A DNA stretch of 64,000 bases, from positions 6,784,747 to 6,848,746 of the forward strand of contig NC_064044.1 in assembly GCF_932526225.1 (NCBI RefSeq), read 5' to 3'. Within the stretch, counting starts at the first letter, position 1, and each line of letters begins with the position of its first letter. The stretch comes from Nematostella vectensis. Its lineage: Eukaryota > Cnidaria > Anthozoa > Actiniaria > Edwardsiidae. The notes beneath the pieces are model-generated. The model ran no database searches. It saw nothing but the letters and a program-made list of their open reading frames with translations, and was not told where the DNA came from. The position numbers and the translations under genes were made by a program. Of the stretch, positions 34,971 through 47,879 are shown piece after piece.

Positions 34971-37900
34971 TTACCTATCATACAGGTGGTTTCCCGTGCC
35001 ACTTGGCCTCGCGGGCTCAGCGTCCTGGTACAGCGGATTATCTGATTCCTGTGTGCGCGTCTTAATCTCCTGGTACAATTCCCCGGATGAGGCGCCACTG
35101 ACCGCATAAGGATTTTCTGCGGACTCACGCCCGGTAGGCGTGTGTTGATTCATCAGATTGTTTTGTATCGTTTCGCCACTAAGAAGGAGACTCTTGTAAG
35201 TGAAAAGCTCTAATTATGGACACTAATGGCTTATGCCATCGGGTTAAACTTTGTGTTTATCCCAGGACACTTTCAAGTGAACAGCTCAAATTATGGACAC
35301 CTTATTCGATTGGCCATGTATATTTATCCCCTCTCGTCAACCCCCGGGGAGGACTCCCCTAAAAAATGTATCTATGCTCTTCCTATCCCTTAGGGTATAA
35401 AATTCGCCCCAAGTGCTATCCCTTAGGGTCTTCTGGAAATCTGCTATCCCTTAGGGTGTCTACCAGGGGACCTACCCCCAAAATACAGTTTGTAAGACTT
35501 TTTCAATGAAATTTCAATCAGTCCTTCTAATGTCAACTTTCAACTAAAATAAAAATCAGAAATAATTCGTTTGTTTTATTGGTCATTCCTTAGGGTTTAA
35601 ATTCATTTTCTCGACGGGAGCATATGTACATTTTAAAGGGAGCGTACCCCCCCCCCCTCCCACCCCGGGCGGACAGTTCAACTTATGGACAGCTTCATCT
35701 TTGCCACCCAGTCAAACTCGGTGATCATTTATTTTTCTCATTAAACATGGACATGGACGATTAAAATAAGGGAAAGGCCCACCCCCACCCCGCATGTCTG
35801 AATTTTTCTCTATTTTCGAGACATTCCTAGAAAACCAGTACCCCTGAACTTGCGGAAGTAACAAAACCTATATGTGGAGGAGGCTCGTTATATAGATGGC
35901 ATTTTACCGTAGATAAGATGGATTTGCCACAGACTCTGCCTGATATCTGAAACACAATATTCCATAGCGTTAATCAATATAAAGTGCTCTGTGTAAGAGC
36001 CGATTCGTGAGAAAATCGAATAACTGACTTCTTTCAGATGCTGTATTTGGCAAACGTGTTGCGTAGCATTTTGGGCTCCGATTTTTTTGTGCGTCACAGA
36101 TGTATATATCACCTAAATATGAAATAAGAAAAATCGGATTCCAATAATACAAAGAGGTCCGTACTCCTTCTCCACTTGTCTCTCCACTTACCCAACCCCA
36201 CCACAATTCCATTTCTCACATTCTCAGCCATTCTTTACTTGACCTTAAATGTTTACTTGATCGTCAGGGGCTCATAAGTAGGGGCAATCAACTTCCCCAC
36301 ATTCTGGTACTATATAGGTGTCACGGCGTTTTCTAGGATCAGGCTATTTTTAGACGCGCGGATTAGCCAATCAGATGACAGGGAGGAAAATTGACTTTGT
36401 CTCAAGGAATCCGAAATGGCGGCTGAGAAGGGGCAAAACGACGCTTGTTTTTCAAAGTGTTATACAATCGCCAAATGCCTCCTTATTTCTGAACCCTTTT
36501 AGCCACAGAGAAAGAAACATTTCTTACTAGCCTTGGACTATTTTTTTTCTATAAGTGAATTCAAATGCTGCTACGAGTACATTTTTTCTTGCTCTTGCAA
36601 AAAATAAGTGATCATTTGTATCGATCTCGAAATTCTCTCGCTGAAAGTAAATATTATCATATAGATACTGCTAGTTAACTTACAATAGTGTAAGAAGTAA
36701 AATACAAAAGTTTATGTCTTGTTTTTGTTAAATATTTTTATTAAACGAGCTCTTCAAAGCTGGAACTGTGTTTGTATCAACACCCATGACCTGTCCGGAC
36801 TCACTGTCCTGATCTGGCAAGAATTTGTAAGAAACATCCATGTAAAAGTATACTAACATGACAGGCAACCTCAATATGGATATTTGTGTCTTTTTGTAAG
36901 TTCTATTTCTAATTAAAAAGTTTATACTAGTTATTTATGATCTGTTCAAATTTGACTTTCCAAAAATGAGGATAGAGAGTGTATTAACTGTATTAAGTAT
37001 AGTGACTATCCACTGAAGTCGTTTTTCATGTGACCTCTTGGTTGACCAGAAACTAATACGTATTATAATCATTACAAAAAAGGCAAGGAGGGTATAAAAG
37101 CATGCATATAATGTAAGAATTTCCAACATTATAGTAATGCACTTTAGTCCTTGTTAAATCTTTCAGAAAATCTCTTGTGGGGAAGATTATGCTGCCACTC
37201 AAACAGTCTATTATTTCCCTGTAATAACAACAGTCGGTTATTTTGCTGTAATTGATAATTATATATAATGATAAGGAAAATATCCTTAAGTTTTTCTTTT
37301 AATGATAATATCTGATACATTCATGACTGTGTTTTGCGACTCAAAAAGCTTTATTGTTGACTTTTGTTAACTGTAAAATAACTTAGTTTACACATCCCTA
37401 TTATAATTATCATTGTTTTAGTTAATTTTTTTTAAGTTGTTCATATTAGCTGCAAACATGCTACTCTTACTATTAAATATTAACTGCAGGTATTGGCCTG
37501 ACAAAATATAGTGTATTAAAAAAGCACCTCCGAATGGTGTCAACCTTTTTCTTTTAAAGTCTGTATTTGTTTCTAACTGTTGACAGATCCAGAAGGATAG
37601 AAGTTGTCAAGTGGTTTTCTTCCAGGGCTTATTTGGCCCAATTTGTGTACATTTATTTAGCATGGGTATTTTGAAGCTAAAGGCAAGGGAGTTGGTAGCT
37701 ATAAAGGGTGAATATGCTAACCTAATGTTGCTATGGGAGGGCTTTGCAGAGCCCCATTCAAACCAAAATGGAATGTTAGAACAGCTATTACTTTCTAGGC
37801 ATGTGCACTAAAAAAATTAACAATTTATATTGTAACTTAAACATTAGCCCCATCTACATTGATCATGACATTTCTATATCCTTCCTCTGAATATTTGTTT

Positions 37901-40900
37901 CATTGTAAATCCTTTCGGTTGATTGGCATACCAAGGCTTGACCATATGAGATGCTTTCACTACTTCCAAATCTTAGGACACTAAAAATGAACTCCACAGT
38001 GCTACCATTGGCACAAAATGAATGGACTGATGAAATAATCATCATAATCATCACACAATTGGCACAATGATAAAGACCGCAAACTAAAGGAAACCAAGGA
38101 TCCATAGAACCCATAGAAAACTCATGTCTATATACAAAAAAAAGGTTATGTCAGTCTGAGAAAAAATCTCATAATATTTGATAAGGGGTCCAAGTACCAG
38201 GTGGTCAATGGACCTGGAGTCCATTTCCCCAAGTGATATACAATATTTCAAGAGCCTGAAACTGTTTTAGTGACAGCATCATCTTTCCATCAAGAATTTT
38301 TTTGAAAGATTTTACAAGGGCCATTACTATAATGATGTCCATTACTTTAATGATGGCAAGCCTTATTACAAGCCAGGATGACAGATGTGCATGCTTTAAT
38401 ACACTCCTGGCCTTTTTTTCAATGATTTGAAATCTTATTATGATTTCTGGACAGCCAAGAGGTCAGTCAAAAGAAAGTCAAATTTGAACAAATTAAGATA
38501 CCGTAAGTATGTAATACTGTAAGTTTTTATAACAGATTATATATCAAATGAGTAAGTAACAAGTATCAATTTTCGAATTAAGCTTAAATGGAAACAGAAT
38601 TTACAAAAAAGACACAAATGGAATTCATATTGAGGTTGCCTTTTATGTTAGTATGATTTTATATGCTTTTTTTTTAGGATTTCTTTCCAGATCAGGGCAA
38701 GTTGAGTCCAGGCAGGTCATGAGTGTTGATATTTATGCGGATCATGACTAAATTCTTTCTTATACAATTACTTACAGTTTTGAAGAGCTGGTTTAATATG
38801 AATGTAAAACAAAAAACAAGACATAAACTTCCGTATGTTACTTCTTACACTATGGTTAGTTAACTAGCAGTATCAAACACCTTAATGATATGATAATATG
38901 GCATATAAGCGAGAGAATTTCAAGATCAAAACAAATGTTCACTTATTTCCGAATTTATTGCTGTGCAAGAGCATAAAAAAATGTCCTCGTAACAACGTTT
39001 GAGTCCACTTATGGAGAAATAAATAGTCCAAAATGCTTTTTTCTTTGTGACAAAAAGGATTCACAAAAAAGAAGGCATATGATGATGTACGAAGACTTTG
39101 AAAAGCAAGCGTCGTTTTTCCCCTTCTCTGCCGCCATTTTGGATTCTTTGAGACACAGTCAATTTTTCCGCCCTGTCATCTGATTGGCTAATCCGTGCGT
39201 CTAAAAATAGCGTGATCCTAGGAAACGCCGTGACAGTTATATAATACAGATGATTGCCCCTACTTATGAGCCCCTGGATCGTATATGTCTCTGCAAGAAG
39301 TCTTCTCCGCCACACATTACCTGACTGCTGTCTCCTCTCGCTTTCCTATTTGTAGCTTTCTGAAAAAAACAATATTTCATTTTTACAATTATGGCCAAGT
39401 TTAAAAAGTTCTCAAACCGCATAGTTTGATTAAGAACTGCGGAGATGAAGCAGAAAGAATGCTCAGGCCTCGTCCGGCTTTGAAAATTTCCCATACCCTT
39501 GTTTTCTGTCGTTGTCATGCGCCTTTCGGTAGGCCTTGTATAGGCTTAACTTATCAATCTATAAGTCAAAACAGTCATGCATCTCTCTTATGCTTTTAGT
39601 TACCTATAGCTGCCGCATTGCCGACGTCGCGACAAAGGGGGAGACGTTGGGGTTTACTATATTGCGGTAAAAAAGCAAAAAAGATGCGGTAATTAAAAAC
39701 ACTGCGAGATGCGGTCTTGCGGTAAAAAAAATCTGCTTAATTGCGGTCTTGCGGTAAAATATAAGAATATTGCGTTGTTGCGGTGCTGAGGTGCGCGGGT
39801 TTTTCCCGTGGTACGAGATAATTTAGCGGGAAACCTCGGAAATGTCGGGGTGTCGTGCATGCCCTCCAAAACCTCGCCCTTCTATGCGGTATGCGAAATT
39901 CCGTTTTTTTTTTTTTTCTGCGGAATTGCGGTATTTTCGGAAATGTTGTGCGGTATTGCGGAAAACGAATGATGCGCGCGGCCGGCAGTCTTCCGCTCGT
40001 CCTGTTCTTTAAAGCCTGAGCGTGTCTAGCCTTTGGCACGTAAGACACCTTCTTCTGGCGTTATAAAGTAAAAGAAAGGATTTTCAAACGCAATCTTACC
40101 TCCAGCGGTATAACAAGAAAGCGGCCACAATTAGGACGACAAGCATACAGACCAGCGGTATCGCTATAAGTGGCGTATTATCAGGTGCGTCACCCTGTAT
40201 GCATGCGCGCTTGAATTTGTCGTGCGAACTGTTAGAATTCTCTGTGGGGGTAGGGGTGAGGGCGTGGCTCTTTCCTGTGTATGGGACGGAGTATATAGGA
40301 CGCATCGACGCCTCGTCCTTTGTTGTTGTTCTTGGCGTTGCTGGTGGTGGTTTCGTGGATTTACCTGAGAAACAAAAAATACTATGGTCAACTCAAATGA
40401 GCTAGTAACGTAAAAAATTGGCAAAAATTTTCGTTTTTCAAAACGCGGTCACTTCCATTTAAAAATAAAACTAATATATTCCTTGGAAAAAAGTTATTCT
40501 TGTCAATTTTACAATAAAATACCTTTCTAATCAGACAAGAAAACGCATCCTCTCCCCCCAACACACACACACACACACATAAACTGCTGGTTTACCGCTC
40601 CTAAACTGCTCGCATGTATCATTAGGCCAACAACTACAACGTGACTTATACTTTACAACATGACTTGACTACATTATAACACAGGGCCGAAGCAGGCGGT
40701 GGGGCGCTGGGGGCACGTGCCCCCCCCCCCCCAAAAGAAAAATAAAAATCACAAATTGTAAGGAAATGACCATTAGGGGCGTGGCTGTGGCTATGTTTTT
40801 GTATTGTGCTCCCCCTGTTACTTTGCTCACAGATGTGGAATACCACTAGCGAGATACCCCCTTTGACATTCATCGTTCATTTTTTTTTCTTATTGCTCAC

Positions 40901-43900
40901 CAACAATGTCGTATAAGGCGCGAAATCCCGCGGCGTTCCCGGTCTCGTCCGAGCGAAAGATCAAAAACAGTGCATGCGCAGATGAGGTTATATCACGTGG
41001 CTGACCATGGTCCTTCAACACGACAATTTGATTGGCTGCCTCATTGCTGCCATCGTAAATCTCCACAAAATCATCAGTTGAATTACTAAGTGAGAAATTT
41101 GAGAACCGAACACGTATTGACTCTCCCTCAATTCCCATAATTCTCCACGAGCAGAGCTGTCCATTTGGGTAGTTGGAGGGGAAATAAGGGGACTGGAATG
41201 AGCCATGCCGGTCTGTAAGTGTGTAGTTACAGCCTGGTGAATGAAATAAATCGATAAAATAAAGCTGGTTAACAACTATTTCAAATCTACTGGTATGCTT
41301 GAAGATAGGTATAAACGTTTCCTTTCTCTCTCTAGACAGTGCATTCCTCATTATGGCATTTGAAATCCGTTGGATAAAATAACGGGCTAAATGGCGCCCT
41401 TTTTTTAACCTTCAGCATGGCGACAAAAGCCATTCAGTCCTCTTGCTAACAGCATAAATTATTGTAAACAAGATGCTGTTAAATAGTGCTATTGACTGTG
41501 TAAAATGGACAACAACACTTTCAAATACCAATCAGTGACATACATCAAAGTTTGCAAACAGCCACAGTAGTATCCTCTGCGCAGTCGTTTTTGCCTGTCT
41601 ATGCTCGAGCATAGACAGAGGTTAGAACGACTGCGTAGGAGACTACAATCACAGCCGTTATGTTTGAGTTATATCGGGGCTCGATCTATATGCAAAACCG
41701 TAGCAGAGGGTTGAAAACTAGGGGTACGTGCCCCCAATATTTTTAAAACTATAAGGACCAGAAGGGGCGTGGCTGTGCCTCAATAATTTCTTAATGTTTC
41801 TGTATCGTGCCCCACCCCTCTCCCATATCAATCAATGGCTGTCGTTTTTCTAAATGGTCTAAAAGAGCCTGGGGCGAGCGCGCGGGAGACCTGTGATATT
41901 CTAAAACGATAGGGACTAGGCTCCATTTCCAAGATGGCTGCCAGCAAAATCGTAGTAAACACAAATTCCTGCAAGTTTACGTGGAAATTCTCGACTTACA
42001 AAGTTCCAGAGCAATAAAAAAGCCAAAAATTGATTATAGCGGGACTTCCAAATATGGTATGTAATGCCTAATAAGGAAATGACCGAGCGAGCTAGAAAAA
42101 CGACAGTTTTTAAAACAAGATTGACTGATATGCCCAAATATTTAGAGGCCTGTTATAACCTTGATATTTCAACTTACTTGTGTAGTAGCAGTAATGTATT
42201 TGATGTCCTTTTCCTGACCTTGTCGCTCCATATGGATAAGGTGCTTTTACGTCATCTTCATTGCCCCAATTTTCAGTGTCATAAAAAATCCACTCTGACG
42301 TCACCGTTGCCCATTGGACTTGTTGGCAAACCGCTGACCCATACGCTAACAGATAGAAGGCGCTTTCCGTGGGAAGACTTATTGCAATTGTCTTGCTTCC
42401 ATATGTCTTACAACAGAAAAATATTTTTGTTGTAGCCCAGTAGTATGTACCTCTTGGAATGAAACCTTTTTTTTTGTTTCCGCTATCGTTGTCCTCATCG
42501 TCCCAGTTAACGTACCCGGAGGAAAGACCAAAAGGACATTTAGATGTACTTTGATACAGGCAATATTGGCCTGAAATGTAATAAAAATTGGGATAATTAG
42601 GAGTAGGATATATACAGTCCGTCGTAAGGTAAAATATGATGGTATTTATTCTTTTTTAATTCATAAAAAAATAGAATTGGGAAATAGGAAAAATGAAAGT
42701 TTATAGCAAGGGTATGCTGTTTTATTTTATACGTTCATTTTAAGTGTAAAAAATGCGTGACTTTCCGTTTGGTGAATATGAGAGGAGGATCAATAGGTCG
42801 CCATAAAGAACTAAACATGACGAGAGAAGACGGCTACCATGGCAACGGTATGCTAAAATGTCGAGAGAATAGTGAGACGAGAGGGTGTTGGCTCCGGTCC
42901 AGTTTGTCGTACAAGTGATTGAGGACTCCTATTGAGTATGAGAGGGTGTTGGCTCCGGTCCAGTTCGTCGTACAAGTGATTGAGGACTCCTATTGAGTAT
43001 GAGAGGGTGTTGGCTCCGGTCCAGTTCGTCGTACAAGTGATTGAGGACTCCTATTGAGTATGAGAGGGTGTTGGCTCCGGTCCAGTTCGTCGTACAAGTG
43101 ATTGAGGACTCCTATTGAGTATGAGAGGGTGTTGGCTCCGGTCCAGTTCTTCGTACAAGTGATTGAGGGCTCCTATTGAGTGTGAGAGGGCAGGCCCGTA
43201 GCCAGGGAGGGTCCACTTTCGGTTCTCAATAGACGGGCTATTTGTAGACAAAACTACAAAACTATAAAGCATAAGCTAGATCACTCTGCTATGTAGCCAA
43301 ATCTGACAATAAACGTCCCGTAGAGATACTGCAAAGGTATAAAAAATTTATTTGTTCTTTCGGAGATGGTCGCATTTTTATCAGAGAACTCCAACCCCCC
43401 CCCCCCTCCCCCCCCGGAGAACTTAGGTCCACTTTTTCGGATTCCGCAACCCCCCAAGAAAAATCCTGGGTACGGGCCTGGAAGGAGCGCGAGGGATTGT
43501 GGTCTCCGATTGAGTGTGTACAAAATGCGCGAGGGATTGTGATTCCCCTGTTGATTGTGTGGAAGCAGAGGCTCATAAGTAGGGGCAATCATCTGTATTA
43601 TATAAATGTCACAATGTTCCCTAGGATCAAGGTATTTTTAGACGCGCGCGCATGAACGGGCCAATCAGCTACGTTGACGTTGGTCGCGCGCGCGAGTGAC
43701 GTGAGGCCGCACGCGCAAACTGCAGTTAGGAAAAAAATATTTTTATCGATCATCCGTCGGTTTTGTTTGTTTACCAAAAGAATTGCAAGCTAGAATTCAA
43801 AGTCATAGGTTGGGTTGGATTCATATTAAAAAAGAGAGCAACAAAAAGTCAAAGTACCAAAGAGAGAACATAGCTTTTTGTCTGAGACTGCGCGTGCAGT

Positions 43901-45956
43901 TGAGCTCACCCAAAACGTCAACACAAAGGTTGAATCTGATTGGCTCATCCGCGCGTCTAAAAATAGCCTGATCCTAGGAAACGCCGTTACACCTTTATAG
44001 TACCAGAATGTGGGGAAGTTGATTGCCCCTACTTATGAGCCCCTGGTGGAAGATGCTTCCGACGCGCGTACCAATATCCAATCAGACAGCAGAAAAAATG
44101 AAGCCAACTATGTGCAACCCATATGCCCCACAAAAGTCCCATAGAAATGCATTCACGAGTCGACAAGAGAGGGCAAAATATAGACATTTTTAAATCAACC
44201 TTTTGATTAAAGGTAGATTCTTAAAACTTCACATTAGCATCAAGGACATCACGGACTAACCACACGGTGAGTTTCGTGCCATTTTATTGAGAATTTCTTA
44301 TAAATTTGTGAAACTTTTGTGGGACAGCATGGCTGCCATTACGTCACCTCATTTTTTGCGCAGCTTGATTGACATTTTGGAACTATAAATTGTGATCCCC
44401 GATTGAGTTTCTAAGTTAGGAATTACGGGGGTTAGTGTTTTTTTCTGTTTTTATTTTATTTTTTTACCGTACCTTGTGGCCACTGCTGTGGTCGCTTGTC
44501 GTCGCCTAATATTGAGACCTTCATACAGAAAGACCTGAAGATAAGACATTCAATCAACTCTGGATTACAGCCTGTAATCTGAAACATAGGTCCCTTCTCG
44601 TGGGTTGACGTTCATTGACGCTAATTTAATCCCTATGTCCTTGTCCCTCGTGTAAAAAAGATCTTTATTTGTTTTAGAGAAAATCAGGTTCCTACTCCTT
44701 CCTCCAAAACTAGGACAAGCTTCCTAAGTGACTGTGCAATAAGTGGGGGAGGGGGGGGGGGGGGGTTCTGTAAAACCCACTTTGCATGCTCGCACTTACC
44801 ATGGAAACTTACCTCAACTACCGGCATGCAGCGCGCGCTTCGTTTGGTGCAAGCTTGAAAATGCGCGCGCTGCATTCTGGTAGTTGAGGTAGGTTTCTAT
44901 GGTAATGTGCGCGCAAACTTATAGCTGAAATGGCCTATTTGGAAGGCATAAAGAAATATCTGTTGGATAAAGTTTAGCCTTTCTTACCTATTGACACTGC
45001 TTGGCCGTACAAAGCCGTCAACGTGAAGACTCGCCGATCGTCCATTACTGGGATTCTTGTCCTCGGTATCCTGGAATATCCATCCTGTCCGCCAGTTAAA
45101 ACTCGTCTCCGGACATCCGGACAAAGCACGAGGCAGTCCGTAGGACCCAGCGGGCCATTCGACACCTGACACTGTAACATATTGTGCTAAGTGTTTTGGG
45201 GAAAACTAATTTGATACATTAATTTAATTATGAAGGATTATTGAATGAATGTTGATGTTGGTGACGGACGGATATGTTGGTGACGGACGTGCAGCTGAAA
45301 GGACTTGTTTTTTTTCTCGTGGTATATGGTTCTCCTTGTCTGTCCGCCCGCCCGCCCGCCTGCCTGCCTGCCTGTCATTGAAACGCAATAATCACATGGA
45401 GTAGACTGCCTTTACTGACTAAAGGATATTGAAATTATAAATGACATCTCATGAGCAACGAGGTATTCCCAAAATTGTATGGTGAAACCGTGATCCTTGA
45501 TCATTCCTCATAAATCTTGCGATCCCGTACATTTTTGGGCAAATGATCCCCGAGAAAATTTTCGCGATCACAGTATTTTAAAAAATGATCCTGGTCCAAC
45601 ATAATTTCGATCCCTGTTCCCATATACCTAGTTACCAAGTTACTACAATGACAGCTAAATACAAGACAAAGGAGTTTGAGAATTTACTTTCGCTTTCGGT
45701 GTATTGTTGAAACATTCACCTGAACCGATGTTATAACAATATTAGGGAGGGAATCAGGGAGCCAAATATGACAAATACAACACATTGGCTTGTGCGGCTA
45801 CAACGGCTGCGAATAGCTGTTGAAGGCCAATCTAGTCGTTACGCACACAATACATCAAGGTTTCAGCAAGTTCCGAGGGCAAATCTCACCTGAATTAATA
45901 ATTATATGGTTACTTAGCGCCAGTATCACGAGGGCAAGAGGTAGTAGAGTCATCAT
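34971..45956 (-). CDS. ApeC-CUB single-pass membrane protein with tyrosine-rich tail
   Basis: Seven exons (minus): 45956-45890, 45171-44988, 44534-44473, 42570-42178, 41233-40901, 40364-40100, 35178-34971; 503 residues, all phases consistent. Residues 1-22 are a signal peptide. About 24-235 is an ApeC (apextrin C-terminal) domain, with repeated acidic motifs QDTED, NWDDED and YDTEN, plus SFCMK, WPQGQYCLY and HYCYY. About 236-346 is a CUB domain (SPYFPSNYPNG, CSW, DDFVEIYDG) with only the first CUB cysteine pair. A Thr/Pro/Ser stalk leads to one membrane helix at about 410-432. The 70-residue tail has Tyr459 (ENPYAV), Tyr470 (LYQEI), Tyr485 (an NPLY motif) and Tyr501. Known: an amphioxus ApeC protein binds bacterial peptidoglycan fragments. 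Inferred: a cell-surface recognition or adhesion receptor. Confidence 0.88.
36265..39276. mobile_element. 3-kb transposon with terminal inverted repeats of about 850 bp
   Basis: Begins CAGGGGCTCATAAGTAGGGG and ends with its inverse. Six-base GATCGT flanks both sides (36259-36264 and 39277-39282). The arms stay alignable for about 850 bp (to about 37105 and from about 38385), leaving about 1.3 kb of noncoding centre and no transposase. It lies in intron 6 of the ApeC-CUB gene. The same termini bound a 480-bp element at 43566. CAG ends suggest hAT or a relative, but the 6-7-base duplications do not settle the class. Confidence 0.88.
40680..40815. repeat. Poly-C-containing dispersed repeat, copy 2
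   Basis: GGGGGCACGTGCCCC, a C-run, AAGGAAATGACCATTAGGGG and CGTGGCTGTG. In intron 5 of the ApeC-CUB gene. Confidence 0.6.
41569..41649. repeat. 80-bp near-perfect palindrome
   Basis: Centred on CTCGAG at about 41611: TGTCTATGCTCGAGCATAGA at the core, with outer arms GTAGTATCCTCTGCGCAGTC and GACTGCGTAGGAGACTAC. In intron 4 of the ApeC-CUB gene. Confidence 0.85.
41695..41815. repeat. Poly-C-family dispersed repeat, copy 3
   Basis: GGGGTACGTGCCCCCAATAT, then AAGGACCAGAAGGGGCGTGG and TTTCTGTATCGTGCCCC. The long C-run of the other copies is absent. Confidence 0.55.
42877..43190. repeat. 61-bp tandem repeat, five copies
   Basis: Unit containing GAGGGTGTTGGCTCCGGTCC and AAGTGATTGAGGACTCCTAT. In intron 3 of the ApeC-CUB gene. 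Related single pieces continue near 43490-43560. Confidence 0.95.
43191..43480. mobile_element. 290-bp element with CAGGCC ends
   Basis: Starts CAGGCCCGTAGCCAGGG and ends CCTGGGTACGGGCCTG, imperfect inverses. A second copy lies inverted at 58114-58408; shared interior sequence includes the run around CTTATGCTTTATAGTTTTGT on that copy. Confidence 0.7.
43566..44045. mobile_element. 480-bp MITE related to the 3-kb element
   Basis: Ends CAGAGGCTCATAAGTAGGGG and its inverse, with a 7-bp duplication GTGGAAG at 43559-43565 and 44046-44052. Noncoding; in intron 3 of the ApeC-CUB gene. Probably a deletion derivative of the family at 36265. Confidence 0.88.
44781..44913. repeat. Hairpin-forming inverted repeat
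   Basis: Arms of about 55 bp: CTTACCTCAACTACCGGCAT with GCAGCGCGCGC pairs with GCGCGCGCTGCATTCTGGTA and GTTGAGGTAGG. In intron 2 of the ApeC-CUB gene. Confidence 0.8.
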
Positions 45957-46314
45957 TTAGCTGTTTTGAATGGAACAAGGCCCGATTTTGCGCATTTGAT
46001 GTCTAGGTCTTCCTTTTCAGTTCATGTCAAGACGAGTTTACCCTTTTATGTCACGCCAAAGAATTACAGAATAAGAAGAGTGCGATACTCTAGTGTCACG
46101 CAACTTTCAACCAATGGACGGAATACATGGTCTTTCGGCTAAGACTGCGAGTGTTAATTATTTATGGCCGAGGGGGGGGGGGGGCAGTTCCCACATAGGG
46201 GGGGGGGGGGGGGCTAAAAAAGTTTTGGGTACGTCGATGGGGGGGTCATAAAAGCTTCAATGTGGTTGAAGGGGGGGTCAAAAAGTTTCATCCCTTAAAA
46301 GTAGGAAACGTTTT

Positions 46315-46432
<118 letters not shown>

Positions 46433-47796
46433 GTAATCAAAATGCAAGAAAGGCTGTTTGGCTAGTGTTGCCAATGACTGCTGTTAAGCCGTGAACGCTT
46501 TCCCAAAAATGAGAAATTTAACAATATTTATAACTTGGTAGCAGCAAAAAAAAAAAAAAAAAAGCAACAATGGAAATATATGCATTAGTAAAATATACTA
46601 GGAATCTAGTACGGCAAGTTATTAGATAATGTGAATGTGTAAAGAGTCTGACTCGGATACCTTTGCTTTAGACACCCCCGCGAGTACCAGATCTGGGAGA
46701 TCTATCAGACCAGGGGCACAGGACTATTTTATCTTTTATTAAAACAGTCCCATGAAATAAAATATAAAATTGTCCTGCGTGATATGGACTAGTGATATGG
46801 CATGCAAAGATGGATATAGGTGTAGATTCATATTCTTTACTGTTTCAAAACGCCACAAGGCCACATTTGGCTTATTACAAAAAGAAATAATGTTTTTTGG
46901 TTGTTTTATAATGCATGATTTGTTTATGTATCTCTATATTTCGTGTAATAAATGTAGATTTTTGGATTTTTAAAGAGAAGGAGGGGGGTCAACAAAGTTT
47001 TGATGTTTACAAGGGAAAATACTCAAGTGGAGTGGAGCTGAATACCGACCCCCCTCGGCCATTAATAATGAACATTTCCTAAGCAATACAAATGCTTATA
47101 ATAATATTAATAATGATATTAATACTAAGCAATTCAGAATTTTTTTCTAATTCATATCAGTCAGTAATCAATCGTTCTAGAATACAAATATAATAGGGGG
47201 TACCACATTTCGGGGACCCTGTTTTCCTTTATAAACTAGAAATTTTCAGATGGAAAAGATGTTTGTCATTTGCATAGCTTTAAGAAAAACGGGATGTTTA
47301 CTATCACTATTTTCACGCGAAATGATTGAAAGAAATCTTTGGTAATTCAGCATTTAGCTCATTCAGGGAGTTGTGGCTCTCTGGCTCGATCATGCAAGGC
47401 CCGGCTTCGATTTGCGAATGATGTGATTGTCCTTGCTTTGCTCCTTGTAAGGTCAGAAAACAAATATATTCGTGAGGTAAATAATAATGAAAAGATTAGG
47501 TTAAGGAAAGGAATGGGTGGCATAAACATATTTTTATTAAATGAATGTTTTTTTCGGGGAAATCGTCCCCAAGCAAGTCAAAATAAAAGGATCGATTCTA
47601 TCATCCGTATATATTTATAAGATTTTATAGAAATATCGATGCTTTAAAAAACTTGCGTAGAAAATACAACTCTTAACACCTTTCTCCTCTTATTTGAGAA
47701 GATTTTATTCGGATAGGCCAATGGTTGAGAAAATATTAGATGCAAGTATAAACACTTGGTATATGTAGATTCTTTTGCCCTTTATCTGGGCATGTT

Positions 47797-47879
47797 ACCA
47801 GGATGGCCGAGTGGTTAAGGCGTTGGACTTAAGTTCCAATGTACGAATGTACGCGTGGGTTCGAACCCCACTCCTGGTA
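47797..47879 (+). tRNA. tRNA-Leu (UAA)
   Basis: 83 nt including discriminator A. Acceptor stem ACCAGGA/TCCTGGT pairs over 7 bp. Intragenic A-box TGGCCGAGTGGTT and B-box GGTTCGAACCC are canonical. The anticodon loop CTTAAGT gives UAA. The long variable arm (TGTACGAATGTACG) marks a class II tRNA. A T-run about 5 bases downstream is the Pol III terminator. No intron. CCA is not encoded, as in animals. Confidence 0.96.

Noticed and set aside
35888..36212. Possible extra exon of the receptor in intron 6 (overlapping minus-strand frames)
   Set aside because: No acceptor with a pyrimidine tract and no phase-compatible donor; exon 6 to exon 7 joins in phase without it.
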